Below, piece after piece: positions 29,532 through 39,430 of a DNA stretch of 48,230 nt; position 1 is the stretch's first letter; each line of letters opens with the position of its first letter. The notes under the pieces are model-generated. The model was not told the origin of the DNA and ran no database searches. It worked only from the letters and a program-made list of their open reading frames with translations. The position numbers and the translations under genes are program-made. Source of the stretch: Acidobacteriota bacterium (lineage in GTDB: Bacteria; Acidobacteriota; Vicinamibacteria; Vicinamibacterales; UBA8438); contig JADFPE010000006.1 in the NCBI GenBank assembly GCA_022562495.1, forward strand, positions 1-48,230, written 5' to 3'.

Positions 29532-30869
29532 ATGCCCTGGTATCGACAACCCCACTGGCGCATCCTTCTTGCCCTGGCCCTCGGGTTGCTCTACGGTGTG
29601 GTCGCCGCCTATGCAGGGTGGGGAGCTTTCACGGCCGCCTGGATCGCGCCGTTTGGGACGATCTTCCTCAGGCTCCTGCTGTTGGTCGCGGTTCCGCTGG
29701 TGCTGGCGTCGCTGATCACCGGCATTGCTTCCCTGTCCGACCTTAACAAGCTGTCACGGATCGGCGGAAAGACAATCGCGATCTACCTCGGCACCACACT
29801 GGTCGCCCTGCTCATCGGGCTCGTGATCGTCAACCTGCTGAACCCGGGTGCCATGGTGCCCGACAATCTGCGGCAGGAGACTCTTCAGGGCGACGTCGCG
29901 GAACGGGAGGAGATGGCGGCGGAGGCCAGGGAGCGAGGGCCGCTGCAGCCGCTGGTCGACATGGTGCCGGACAACATCGTCGGCGCCGCGTCCGACAACC
30001 GGCGCATGCTGAACATCGTGTTCCTCGCGTTCCTGTTCGGCGTCGCGCTGATGCTGATCCCGAAGGAGCAGTCCGCGCCGATGCTGGGGCTGTTCGAGAG
30101 TCTGAACGCCGTCATCATCAAGATCGTCGAGCTCGTCCTCCTGTTTGCGCCGATCGGGGTGTTCGGGCTGATTGCCGACACGGTCACCGGGGTCGCCGGC
30201 GACAGCCCGGAGGACGTCCTCCAGTTGCTGGGGGCGCTCGGGTTCTACTGTCTGGTGGTCCTGATCGGGCTGGCGATACAGATGTTCGTCACCTACTCGC
30301 TGCTGCTGCGGCTCTTCACCCCGCTGGGGTTGCGGCAGTTCTTCCGGGGCATCGTGCAGGCCCAGCTCGTCGCGTTCTCGACCTCGTCGAGCGCCGCCAC
30401 GCTGCCGGTGACGATGAAGAGCGCGCAGAAGAACCTCGGTATCTCCGAAGAGGTGGCGTCGTTCGTGTTGCCGCTCGGCGCCACGATCAATATGGACGGT
30501 ACTGCGCTCTACCAGGCGGTGGCGGCGGTGTTCATCGCTCAGGCCCTCGGCATTCCACTCGACCTGACGGCGCAGCTGAGCATCGTGTTCTTGGCGTTGC
30601 TCGCCTCGATCGGGACCGCCGCCGTGCCGAGCGCCGGCCTCGTCATGTTGATCGTCATCCTCGAGTCGATCGGTGTGCCGGCCGCCGGCATCGCGCTGAT
30701 CCTGGGTGTGGACCGGCCGCTCGACATGGCGCGCACGGCGACCAACATCACGGGCGATGTCACGGTGGCCGCGATTGTCGCGGCCAGCGAGGGATCGCTC
30801 GCGTGCGTCGGAGCGGCGACCGACCGTGGCAGGGCCGCTGAGGCCCCATCGGTCACCCTGGACTCATGA
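29532..30869 (+). CDS. Dicarboxylate/amino acid:cation symporter (DAACS family)
   Basis: STSSSAATLPVTM; LPLGATINMDGTALYQ; GIALILGVDRPLDMART. Confidence 0.92.
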   Translation: MPWYRQPHWRILLALALGLLYGVVAAYAGWGAFTAAWIAPFGTIFLRLLLLVAVPLVLASLITGIASLSDLNKLSRIGGKTIAIYLGTTLVALLIGLVIVNLLNPGAMVPDNLRQETLQGDVAEREEMAAEARERGPLQPLVDMVPDNIVGAASDNRRMLNIVFLAFLFGVALMLIPKEQSAPMLGLFESLNAVIIKIVELVLLFAPIGVFGLIADTVTGVAGDSPEDVLQLLGALGFYCLVVLIGLAIQMFVTYSLLLRLFTPLGLRQFFRGIVQAQLVAFSTSSSAATLPVTMKSAQKNLGISEEVASFVLPLGATINMDGTALYQAVAAVFIAQALGIPLDLTAQLSIVFLALLASIGTAAVPSAGLVMLIVILESIGVPAAGIALILGVDRPLDMARTATNITGDVTVAAIVAASEGSLACVGAATDRGRAAEAPSVTLDS

Positions 30870-31435
30870 CCCCGACACGCGCCCAGGCCTGGAGCCTGCT
30901 CACCGAGTACACGCAGAACGACCGCTTGCTGAAGCATGGGCTGGGGGTCGAGGCAGCCGTGCGCGGGTACGCGCGCCTGTTCGGCGAGGATGAAGAGGCG
31001 TGGGGCGGCGTGGCGCTGCTACACGACTTCGACTACGAGCGCTGGCCGAGCGCCGAGGACCATCCCTATCGCGGGTGTGAGATCCTGCGGGCGCAGGGCT
31101 ATCCCGAGTATGTGATGCGCGCGATCCTTTCGCACGCCGACTACACCGGCGTGACGCGGGAGTCGACACTGGAGCACACCCTGTTCGCGTGTGACGAGAT
31201 GGTCGGGTTCGTGACCGCGGCAGCGCTCGTTCGTCCGTCGCGCAGCGTGCTCGATCTCGAGGCGACGTCGGTCAAGAAGCGGATGAAGGACAAGGCGTTC
31301 GCCCGTGCGGTGTCGCGCGACGACCTGCGCCAGGGCGCCGAGGAGCTGGGTGTGCCGCTCGACGAGCACATCACCAACGTCATCTCGTTCATGCGCGAGC
31401 GCGCCGAGGACCTCGGGCTCAAGGGGAGTCTGTAG
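30866..31435 (+). CDS. HD-domain hydrolase
   Basis: LLKHGLGVEAAVRGYARLFGED..WGGVALLHDFDYERWP; ATGA overlap. Confidence 0.85.
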   Translation: MTPTRAQAWSLLTEYTQNDRLLKHGLGVEAAVRGYARLFGEDEEAWGGVALLHDFDYERWPSAEDHPYRGCEILRAQGYPEYVMRAILSHADYTGVTRESTLEHTLFACDEMVGFVTAAALVRPSRSVLDLEATSVKKRMKDKAFARAVSRDDLRQGAEELGVPLDEHITNVISFMRERAEDLGLKGSL

Positions 31436-31449
31436 ATGAACGCTCTCGA

Positions 31450-31746
31450 GGAGGCAGGAGGCGGGTGGGAGACAGGAGAGGCTGGAGGGGCTTCGCCCTG
31501 TCAGGTCAATTGGGCCTGCCCTGCCGTGCTCGCGTGTGTGTCCAAGAACCTGCGACCGCCGGTCTTCGTATAACGCTTGTAGTTCACCGTCGGACGGCCG
31601 TGTGGCCCGTGATCCGCGAAGGCTGACGGCCTCGGATAGGAACCACGTCGCGACCCGATGGCCGGGTGTGGACACTGGTAGTTGATGCATCAGACGGCGC
31701 AGCCCTTCGTTTCCTCCGGTCTCCTGCCGGCCTCCTGTCTCCTGCG
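31450..31746. repeat. Family A foldback element (A5), longest
   Basis: Left gaggcaggaggcgggtgggagacaggagag + ggggcttcgccc; right cagcccttcg + cctccggtctcctgccggcctcctgtctcctgc. Confidence 0.65.
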
Positions 31747-31758
31747 GGGGGCGAGCGC

Positions 31759-32700
31759 ATGACGGCGCCCCTCGTCGTTGACCCCGAGCCCGTCGTGCAT
31801 CTCGAGCAGGTGACCGTGCGCTATGGCACGCAGGACGCGCTGCGTGATGTTTCCGTGGCGTTCCCGCCGGGGGCGGTCGGGTTGTTGGGGCCGAACGGTG
31901 CCGGCAAGAGCACCATGCTGAAGGCGTTGCTGGGTTTCGTGAAGCCGACCACCGGCCGGATGCACGTGCTCGGTCTCGACGTCGCGTCGAGCCCGTTGAC
32001 CATCCGTGCGCGTCTCGGTTACATGCCCGAATCTGACGGCCACATCCCGGACATGAACGCCGTGTCATTCGTGACCTACTGCGGGCAGCTTGCCGGTCTG
32101 CCCCGGAGCGACGCGATGCAACGCGCCCACGAGGTGCTCTACTACGTCGGGCTCGGCGAGGCGAGGTATCGAAAGATCGAAACCTACTCGACCGGGATGA
32201 AGCAGCGAATCAAGCTCGCCCAGGCGCTGGTGCACGATCCGGATCTGCTGTTTCTCGACGAGCCGACCAACGGCATGGACCCCAAGGGCCGCGCGGAGAT
32301 GCTGGACCTCGTGACCGACCTGGCGACGCGCAAGGGAGTGAATCTGATTGTGTCTTCGCACCTGCTGCCGGACGTCGAGGCCACCTGCGACCGCGTCGTC
32401 GTGATGCACCAGGGTGCCATCGCGACCCAGGGGTCGATCGCCGAGCTGAAGGAGCGGCGCCGACAGGTCTACGAGGTGCGGATCAAGGGTGACGTCGAGA
32501 CGTTCACCCAGGCGCTGGAGGCCGAGGGGATCGAGTGCCGCAGCACCGACGAGGACGTGATGCGCCTGTATCTCACCGCCGACCAGGGCCCGCGCGATCT
32601 GTTCGGTGTGGCCGCCCGGCATCAGATCCAGGTGCGGCATTTGCGGCCCAGCGTGCCGACGCTCGAGGACGTGTTCGCGGAGGCCATCGGAGAGGAGTGA
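31759..32700 (+). CDS. ABC transporter ATP-binding protein
   Basis: GPNGAGKST Walker A; STGMKQRIKLAQALVHDPDLLFLDEPTNGMDP. Confidence 0.93.
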   Translation: MTAPLVVDPEPVVHLEQVTVRYGTQDALRDVSVAFPPGAVGLLGPNGAGKSTMLKALLGFVKPTTGRMHVLGLDVASSPLTIRARLGYMPESDGHIPDMNAVSFVTYCGQLAGLPRSDAMQRAHEVLYYVGLGEARYRKIETYSTGMKQRIKLAQALVHDPDLLFLDEPTNGMDPKGRAEMLDLVTDLATRKGVNLIVSSHLLPDVEATCDRVVVMHQGAIATQGSIAELKERRRQVYEVRIKGDVETFTQALEAEGIECRSTDEDVMRLYLTADQGPRDLFGVAARHQIQVRHLRPSVPTLEDVFAEAIGEE

Positions 32701-32715
32701 CGTGACGGACACCGT

Positions 32716-32907
32716 AGAAGTCAGAAGGCAGAAGGCAGAAGGCAGCAGCCAGGTGGATGGCTTCGCCGGCTTCATGCAGGGTTCCCCTGTTTGCCTGCTT
32801 GGTACCGGGTCTGACCAGGGACACGACGATCGAGGACGAACAGTCCTGGATGTCGGCGTCAGCCCACCTGTTTTCTTCTGCTGCCTGCCTCCTGCCTTCT
32901 GACTGCT
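32716..32907. repeat. Family A foldback element (A6)
   Basis: Left gtcagaaggcagaaggcagaaggcag + ggatggcttcgccggc; right ggcgtcagcccacc + cttctgctgcctgcctcctgccttctgactgc. Confidence 0.7.
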
Positions 32908-32917
32908 ATCTTTCCTC

Positions 32918-33757
32918 ATGCCCATCCACGACCAGAGCTATCGCCGCTATACCGGGGTTCGGGAAGCGCCGGGGACCGCGTGGCTGGTGATCACCGTGAC
33001 CGGTATCCGGACGGCATTGAGCAAGAAGCTGTTTCTCGGGGTCATGCTGTTCGCGTGGGCACAATTCTTGGTGCGCGCGGTTATCTTCTATCTGTCCGCC
33101 AACTTTCCCAACCTGGACATCCTGGCGCCCTCGGTCGAGACGTTCCGGCAGTTCCTCGAGATGCAAGAGCTCTTCGTGCTGATCGTGACGGTCTATGTCG
33201 GGTCTGGGCTGATCGCCAACGACCGCCGGTCGAACGCGTTACAGATCTATCTGTCGAAGCCGCTCAGCCGCGCCGAGTATGTCGCCGGTAAGCTCGGCAT
33301 CCTGCTGTTCTTCCTGTTAATGGTGACGCTGCTGCCGGCGATGGCACTGCTGTTCGTACAGATGATGTTCTCGGGCAGTCTCACGTTCGTGCGCGAGAAC
33401 CTGTTCCTGATACCGGCCATCACGCTCTACGCGCTGGTGGAGGTGCTGCTGGCGTCGTTCACGATGCTGGCGTTGTCGTCGCTGTCGACCAGTGCGCGAT
33501 TTACCGCGATCCTGTATTTCGGTGCCATCGTGTTCACCGGGGCGCTGTTCACCATCCTGCGCGGGATCACCAGCAGCACGGCACTCGCGTGGCTCTCGTT
33601 CCGGGCGAATCTCGAGCAGATCGGCGATGTGATCTTCCGGCTCCAGCCCCGGTTCGACTCGTCGTGGTTGCTGTCGGTGCTCGTGGTCGCGGCGCTGATC
33701 GGACTGTCAATCGTCGTGCTGGAGCGGCGGGTGCGCGGGGTGGAGGTCGTGACGTGA
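32918..33757 (+). CDS. ABC-2 type transporter permease
   Basis: Multiple TM; GLIANDRRSNALQIYLSKPLSRAEYVAGKL. Confidence 0.88.
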   Translation: MPIHDQSYRRYTGVREAPGTAWLVITVTGIRTALSKKLFLGVMLFAWAQFLVRAVIFYLSANFPNLDILAPSVETFRQFLEMQELFVLIVTVYVGSGLIANDRRSNALQIYLSKPLSRAEYVAGKLGILLFFLLMVTLLPAMALLFVQMMFSGSLTFVRENLFLIPAITLYALVEVLLASFTMLALSSLSTSARFTAILYFGAIVFTGALFTILRGITSSTALAWLSFRANLEQIGDVIFRLQPRFDSSWLLSVLVVAALIGLSIVVLERRVRGVEVVT

Positions 33758-34677
33758 GCGTGCCGGTAGTGGCCACCGACCGGGTGTCGAAGTGGTATGG
33801 CCAGGTGATCGGGCTCAACGACGTATCGGTCGAGGTCGGGCCAGGGGTCACCGGGATGCTGGGGCCGAACGGCGCCGGCAAGTCGACCTTTCTGAAGCTG
33901 ATCACGGGTCAGCTGAAGCCGAGCAAGGGGACGGTGCGGGTGCTCGGCGAGCCGATCTGGGGCAACCCGGGTCTGTTCTTCAGGCTCGGGTTCTGTCCCG
34001 AACAGGACGCGTTCTACGAGCGGATGACCGGTCTGGAATGGGTGACGGCGTTGACCCGGCTGAACGGCCTGTCGGACACCGACGCCACCGCCGCGGCCCG
34101 GCGGGCGCTGGGTACGGTCGACCTGCTCGATGCGGCCGACAAGAAGATCGGCGCCTACAGCAAGGGGATGCGCCAGCGGGTGAAGCTCGCGCAGGCGGTG
34201 GTGCACGACCCGGAACTGCTGGTGCTCGATGAGCCGCTGGCCGGGATGGACCCGATCGCCCGGCGGAAGATGGTCAGGCTCATCAAGGACTGGGGGCGGG
34301 CCGGGAAGAGCGTGCTGGTATCGAGCCACATCCTGCACGAGATCGAGGCGATGACCTCGACCATCTTGCTGATCAACAACGGCCGGATCCTGGCCGAGGG
34401 GAATATCCACACCATTCGCGACCTGATCGACGAGCACCCCCACAAGGTGAAGATTCGGGCCAGCGACCCGCGCCGCATGGCGCGCGCGTTCCTGCGCCAC
34501 GACGACGTGCTCAGTCTGCAGTTCGAGGATGGGGCGGTCGTCGTGGAGACCGGGAAGCCGGACGCGTTCTATGGCCGGTTGACGGAGCTGGCCGCGACTG
34601 GCGCGTTGGGTGAGGTGTACGAGGTCAGTTCGCCGGACGACAACCTGCAGGCCGTGTTCGACTACCTCGTGAAGTAG
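33754..34677 (+). CDS. ABC transporter ATP-binding protein
   Basis: GPNGAGKSTFLKLITGQ; YSKGMRQRVKLAQAVVHDPELLVLDEPLAGMDP; GTG start overlaps permease stop. Confidence 0.93.
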   Translation: MSVPVVATDRVSKWYGQVIGLNDVSVEVGPGVTGMLGPNGAGKSTFLKLITGQLKPSKGTVRVLGEPIWGNPGLFFRLGFCPEQDAFYERMTGLEWVTALTRLNGLSDTDATAAARRALGTVDLLDAADKKIGAYSKGMRQRVKLAQAVVHDPELLVLDEPLAGMDPIARRKMVRLIKDWGRAGKSVLVSSHILHEIEAMTSTILLINNGRILAEGNIHTIRDLIDEHPHKVKIRASDPRRMARAFLRHDDVLSLQFEDGAVVVETGKPDAFYGRLTELAATGALGEVYEVSSPDDNLQAVFDYLVK

Positions 34678-34679
34678 TT

Positions 34680-35552
34680 ATGCCCACGCTACCCACCGGC
34701 TCCATCGCCGCCTCGCCGTCGTTCTTCCGCTCCGCGCTACGGATCTACGACCTGTCGCTGGGGCAGATGCTCTGGTCGCGTCGCACGGTGTTCATGGCGC
34801 TCATCGTCGGCGGGCCGGTGGCGGTAGCCGTGTTGCTCCGGGCGCTCGTGGCGATGGATCTCTTTATGGCGCAAGGGGTCATCAACGGCCGGCCGGTCAC
34901 GGTGGACGGTCCGGTCATCTTTGGCCTGATGATCTGGGGCTTTTATCTGCAGTTCTCCGTGCCGCTGCTCGGCATGTTCTACGGGACCGCGCTGATCGCC
35001 GACGAGGTCGAGGACAAGACGATCACCTATCTGTTTACTCGCCCGGTGTCGCGCGGCGCCGTGCTGGTTGGCAAGTACCTGGCCTATCTTGGGTGCACCG
35101 GGCTGGTGGTGCTGCCGTCGGTCATGCTGGTCTTCTTCCTCGTGGTGCCGCTGGAGGGTGGCAGCATCGGGACCAGTTTTCCGGACCTGGTGAAGGACCT
35201 GGCGCTGCTGGCCGTGGGGCTGGCGGTCTATGGTGCGCTGTTCGCCCTGGTCGGTGCCTGGTTCAAGCGACCGCTGCTGACCGGGTTGGTCTTCATCTTC
35301 CTGTGGGAGCCGATTATCGTGTTCGTGCCCGGCTACATGAAGCGGTTCACCGTGTCCTACTACATACAGGGGTTGGTGCCACACGCGATGCCGCAGGACG
35401 GGGTCGTCACCTCGATCCTCACCATCCTGCAGGCCAACGAGGTGGTGCCCTCGGCGGCCGCCAGTCTCATCGGGTTGGGCGTCATTCTGGCGGGCGGGTT
35501 GTCGCTGGCGATCTGGTTGGTCGAGCGCCGCGAGTACGTGCTGGAGCAATGA
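34680..35552 (+). CDS. ABC-2 type transporter permease
   Basis: TM segments; FYGTALIADEVEDKTITYLFTRPVSRGAVLVGKY. Confidence 0.88.
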   Translation: MPTLPTGSIAASPSFFRSALRIYDLSLGQMLWSRRTVFMALIVGGPVAVAVLLRALVAMDLFMAQGVINGRPVTVDGPVIFGLMIWGFYLQFSVPLLGMFYGTALIADEVEDKTITYLFTRPVSRGAVLVGKYLAYLGCTGLVVLPSVMLVFFLVVPLEGGSIGTSFPDLVKDLALLAVGLAVYGALFALVGAWFKRPLLTGLVFIFLWEPIIVFVPGYMKRFTVSYYIQGLVPHAMPQDGVVTSILTILQANEVVPSAAASLIGLGVILAGGLSLAIWLVERREYVLEQ

Positions 35553-35576
35553 TCCGCCGTCCAGCGTGAACCTCCG

Positions 35577-35706
35577 CGGGGCGAAGTGGGAGAGCGGGCC
35601 TGTCCGTCGTCGTCCCCGCCGACGGGATCGGAATCGGCGGGGCGAAGCGCAAGCGGGTCTGTCCGCCGTAGCCCCTGCCGGACGGCGTGACATCGGCGGG
35701 GCGAAG
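35577..35706. repeat. Family E short tandem-like repeat (about 60-bp unit, two units plus a third start)
   Basis: cggggcgaag at 35577, 35638, 35697; agcggg(c/t)ctgtccg(t/c)cgt in both units. Confidence 0.65.
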
Positions 35707-35883
35707 GCGGGAACTTTTCTCCCCTCTGACGGGTATAATCCAGCAGAGGTCAACTCCCCCACGGTGAGCGAGGCAGACGTGACGGCGGTCGGGCGTCGGC
35801 TTGGTGGTTCCGGCCACAAATACGGTCACGCAGCGAGGGCGTTGAGGCGCTCGCCCCGCACGGCGCGAGGAGGGAGCATACCG

Positions 35884-35953
35884 GCAGTATTCGACCCCGC
35901 TGAGCAGAGGCCGAGCGCCGCTCTGGGTGGGGTGCATCGGCGGCCGAATGCGA
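35884..35953. repeat. Family C-like repeat (C4)
   Basis: cagtattcgacc ... gcatcggcggccgaatgcgaccg resembles 5819-5880. Confidence 0.4.
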
Positions 35954-35991
35954 CCGTACTGCTGACCCGGGCCACGTAGGATGAGGGTGCC

Positions 35992-36966
35992 ATGACGCGC
36001 CAGACGCGTTACTTCGTGCTTGTCGCGAGCGGATTGCTCGTCGTCGGGCTCGTGACGGGCCTGTTCGCATATGTCAACCGCGGGGCGGCGCTCGCGGTCT
36101 CGGTCACCGGCCCGGTCGAGCTCGCCTATGTCCCGCCGAATGCCAGCATCGTGGCCTACGCCAATGTGCGGGAGGTGATGCTCTCGGACTTCCGGGAGCG
36201 GATCCGACAGATCGCGCCGGACGGCGTTGGGCAGGCCGAGCTCGAGCAGCAGCTCGGGCTGAACGTCGAGCGAGACATCGACCACGTGGTGGCGTTCCTG
36301 GCCCCGGGTCCGGACGAGGGCCAGCCGGCCGGGCTCGTGCTGTTTCGTGGGCGATTCGACACCACCCGGCTCGAGGCCGTGGCTCGCGGCAGTGGCGCGA
36401 CCGTCAGCGAGTATGCCGGTACCCGCGTCGTGAGCATCGACGTCGGCGACGTCGGGGCGCTCGCCATGGCGTTCATGGAGCCAGGTCTGGTCGCGGTCGG
36501 CAACCTGGGGATGGTCCATCAGGCGGTCGACCGTGGATCGGCCGGGGCCGACATCACGTCGAACGAGCAGATGATGAGGCTGCTCGAGCGGGTCGATGAC
36601 GGCAGCAACGTCTGGGCGGTGGGGCGGTTCGGTGACCTGAGCTCGCTCGGGTTCCTGCCGGACGAGGTGACGGCCCAGATGCCGGCCGTGACGGCGTTTG
36701 CGGTGAGTGGCCGCGTGAACGGTGGGCTCAGCGGGTCCTTTACAATCGAAGGGCGTGACGAGCAGGCCGGTCAGAATCTGCGAGACGTGTTCCGCGGGTT
36801 CCTGGCGCTGGCCACGATGCAGACAACGGGCCGACCCGAGCTGCAGGCGATGCTCGACTCGCTGCAGCTGAGCGGAACCGGTACGATAGCCACCCTGTCG
36901 TTCTGGCTCCCGTCCGAGGCGCTCGATTTCATCTTTGCCTTGGCGGCTCCCGACACCGCTTTCTGA
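35992..36966 (+). CDS. Hypothetical membrane-anchored protein
   Basis: N-terminal TM then soluble region; good coding composition. Confidence 0.72.
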   Translation: MTRQTRYFVLVASGLLVVGLVTGLFAYVNRGAALAVSVTGPVELAYVPPNASIVAYANVREVMLSDFRERIRQIAPDGVGQAELEQQLGLNVERDIDHVVAFLAPGPDEGQPAGLVLFRGRFDTTRLEAVARGSGATVSEYAGTRVVSIDVGDVGALAMAFMEPGLVAVGNLGMVHQAVDRGSAGADITSNEQMMRLLERVDDGSNVWAVGRFGDLSSLGFLPDEVTAQMPAVTAFAVSGRVNGGLSGSFTIEGRDEQAGQNLRDVFRGFLALATMQTTGRPELQAMLDSLQLSGTGTIATLSFWLPSEALDFIFALAAPDTAF

Positions 36967-37033
36967 TCCGCGTCCCTCAGCGGACCGCGGCGTCCGAGCC
37001 GACACACTCCTCCGACTCGTTCTTCACGACCGA

Positions 37034-37190
37034 CTGCTAGCGAAGCTGCGCCTCACACCGACCAGCGAAGACGGCGCAGCCTCGCTAGCAGACGCTTTTC
37101 TTACAGCCCCGCTACGCGGGGGCTAGACATCTCCGCGTGTCATGAAAACTTGCTTCACACGTGACGATGTCACCCTGAGGAGATGTCTAG
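37034..37190. repeat. Family B three-hairpin composite (B3), inverted orientation
   Basis: IR2 ctgctagcgaagctgcgcc/ggcgcagcctcgctagcag (18/19); ccccgctacgcgggg; IR1 ctagacatctcc/ggagatgtctag perfect 12 bp. Confidence 0.8.
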
Positions 37191-37531
37191 GTCTCCTGTC
37201 TCGGCCGTACCTCGGTGACGAAGGCGCTGATCGCGGCGGACACCCGCTCGGAGGGCTCCACGAACTCGATTCCGGACTCGTAGACGACCTGTTCCTGTTC
37301 CACGTCGGTGACCTGGGCGTGGGCGACACGCCCCTTGACGACGACCGAGGTGCCGCCCAGTTGCAGCCGGAGGTCGTGGAGCGAGCCGAGTTGCAGCGGA
37401 AACGAGGTCTCGATCAGGGCGCCACCGGGGGAGATCTCCGTGATGGTCATTGGCTGATACACCATCACCTCGCCGTGCAGGTCACCGAGAATCTTGACTC
37501 GCTCGTTGTCCAGACGGTTGGTCTGAGACAT
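37187..37531 (-). CDS. PilZ-domain protein
   Basis: VYQPMTITEISPGGALIETSFPLQLGSLHDLRLQL. Confidence 0.8.
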   Translation of the reverse strand: MSQTNRLDNERVKILGDLHGEVMVYQPMTITEISPGGALIETSFPLQLGSLHDLRLQLGGTSVVVKGRVAHAQVTDVEQEQVVYESGIEFVEPSERVSAAISAFVTEVRPRQET

Positions 37532-37680
37532 CGAACGTGACTATAGCATAGGGTTTGATGCCTTCCTGGCCATGGCCGAGACGACCGGTTTGCTATGATC
37601 ACGGGGTGTTGGGTCGACCTCGGCCGGGCTACCGAAGAGCTCGGTCGTGACGGCTCGCGCGCGGTGGCGAGAAAGGAACG

Positions 37681-38544
37681 ATGATGGCGGACGGCACACG
37701 GACGGAGGTGGTCGGGGTCCTCGGGTGTGGGCTTATGGGCTCTGGGATCGCGCAGGTGTGCGCCCAGGCTGGGTACCGGACCATCGTGCGAGAGGTGGAC
37801 CAGGCGGCAGTAGATACCGGCCTGGGCCGGATCGAGCGGTTTCTCGCCAACGGCGTGACACGGGGCAAGCTGACGACCGACGAGCGTGACGCCACGATGG
37901 GCCGTCTGAGCGGGACGACGAGCTTCGAGCCGTTCGCCGAGGCCGATCTCATCATCGAGGCGATTGTCGAGAACATCGACGCCAAGCGGGCGGTGTTCGC
38001 GGCGGTCGAGGAGGTGGTCGGCCCGGACACGGTGTTCTGCTCGAACACCTCCTCGGTCTGTATCACGGAGCTCGCCGCGGCGACCAGGCGGCCGGACAAA
38101 TTCATCGGGCTCCACTTCTTCAGCCCGGTGCCGATCATGTCGCTGGTCGAGGTGATTCGGGGTCTGGCGACCGTCGACGCCACGTATCAGCGGGTGTTTC
38201 AGTTCGCGCAGTCGCTCGGCAAGCAGCCGGTCACCGCCCCGGATCGGCCGGGCTTCATCGTCAATCGGTTGCTCATTCCGTATCTGCTCAGCGCGATTCG
38301 CGCCTATGAGGGCGGGTGCGGCACGCTCGAAGATATCGACACCGCGATGACGCTGGGATGCGGCCATCCCATGGGACCGTTCACGCTGCTCGACTTCGTT
38401 GGGCTCGACACGACCTACTACATCGCGAACATCATGTACGAAGAGTTCCGCGACGCGGCCTACGCGCCACCGCCCTCGCTCAAACGCATGGTGCTGGCCG
38501 GACGGTTGGGGCGGAAGAGCGGTCATGGCTTCTACGCGTATTGA
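37681..38544 (+). CDS. 3-hydroxybutyryl-CoA/3-hydroxyacyl-CoA dehydrogenase
   Basis: [65 protein letters not shown]. Confidence 0.93.
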   Translation: MMADGTRTEVVGVLGCGLMGSGIAQVCAQAGYRTIVREVDQAAVDTGLGRIERFLANGVTRGKLTTDERDATMGRLSGTTSFEPFAEADLIIEAIVENIDAKRAVFAAVEEVVGPDTVFCSNTSSVCITELAAATRRPDKFIGLHFFSPVPIMSLVEVIRGLATVDATYQRVFQFAQSLGKQPVTAPDRPGFIVNRLLIPYLLSAIRAYEGGCGTLEDIDTAMTLGCGHPMGPFTLLDFVGLDTTYYIANIMYEEFRDAAYAPPPSLKRMVLAGRLGRKSGHGFYAY

Positions 38545-39190
38545 GGGCCGGGTCACGACGGTCGGCGGGCAGGCGAGCGACGAACGCATCCAGGCGGCGG
38601 TGCGGGTGCTGGTGACGGAGCTTGGTGAGGACCCGTCGCGGGAGGGGCTCGTGAAGACTCCCGAACGTGTGGCCAAGGCGCTGCGGTTCTTCACCAGCGG
38701 GTACGAACAGGATATCGACGAGGTCATCAACGGCGCGCTCTTCACGGTCGACTACAACGAGATGGTCATCGTGAAGGACATCGATTTCTACAGTCTGTGC
38801 GAGCACCATCTCTTGCCGTTCTTTGGCCGCTGTCATGTCGCCTACATTCCGCGCCAGAAGATCATCGGGTTGAGCAAGGTGCCGCGTCTCGTCGAGGTGT
38901 TCAGCCGCCGGTTGCAGGTCCAGGAACGGTTGACGAGCCAGATCGCCGAGACGATCGCCGCCAAACTGAACCCGCTGGGGGTCGCCGTGGTGGTCGAGGC
39001 CACGCACCTCTGCATGCTGATGCGCGGCGTCGAGAAACAAAATTCGATGGCGGTCACGAGCGCGATGCGCGGTGTGTTCCGCACCGACGCGCGCACCCGT
39101 ACGGAGTTTCTCGACCTGTTGCGATTGAGCTGCGGTCCGGGAGTGTACCGGCAAGGATCGGGGAATCGGATCGATGCCGACCACGCATAG
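38525..39190 (+). CDS. folE: GTP cyclohydrolase I
   Basis: [39 protein letters not shown]; 20-nt overlap with upstream gene. Confidence 0.94.
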   Translation: MASTRIEGRVTTVGGQASDERIQAAVRVLVTELGEDPSREGLVKTPERVAKALRFFTSGYEQDIDEVINGALFTVDYNEMVIVKDIDFYSLCEHHLLPFFGRCHVAYIPRQKIIGLSKVPRLVEVFSRRLQVQERLTSQIAETIAAKLNPLGVAVVVEATHLCMLMRGVEKQNSMAVTSAMRGVFRTDARTRTEFLDLLRLSCGPGVYRQGSGNRIDADHA

Positions 39191-39271
39191 CGGTCCGTCG
39201 TGGCAGTCCAGCGTTGCACCCAGACCCGTCGCAGGCAACACGGCGCCCGGCCGGCGCAGGGCGGGACGCGG

Positions 39272-39376
39272 GAGCATACTGGCAATCTGCGACCGAGGAG
39301 CAACGCAGCAAGACGGGATGCCGCGCCCGTCGGCAGGCTCAGGGCGTCCCGAGTGCGTCGAGGGACGCCGGTCGAA
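39272..39376. repeat. Family C dispersed repeat (C2)
   Basis: gaccgaggagcaacgcagcaagacgggatgc; 46-nt near-identical block with 29027-29072. Confidence 0.7.
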
Positions 39377-39430
39377 GGCCACTGGACGTCCACCACGGGC
39401 TGCTCGACGATGCCCCTGGACGTCCAGTGG

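Noticed and set aside
35482-37005. 507-aa minus-strand ORF
   Set aside because: Runs opposite the 35992-36966 gene and through Family E/C repeats; low-complexity composition.
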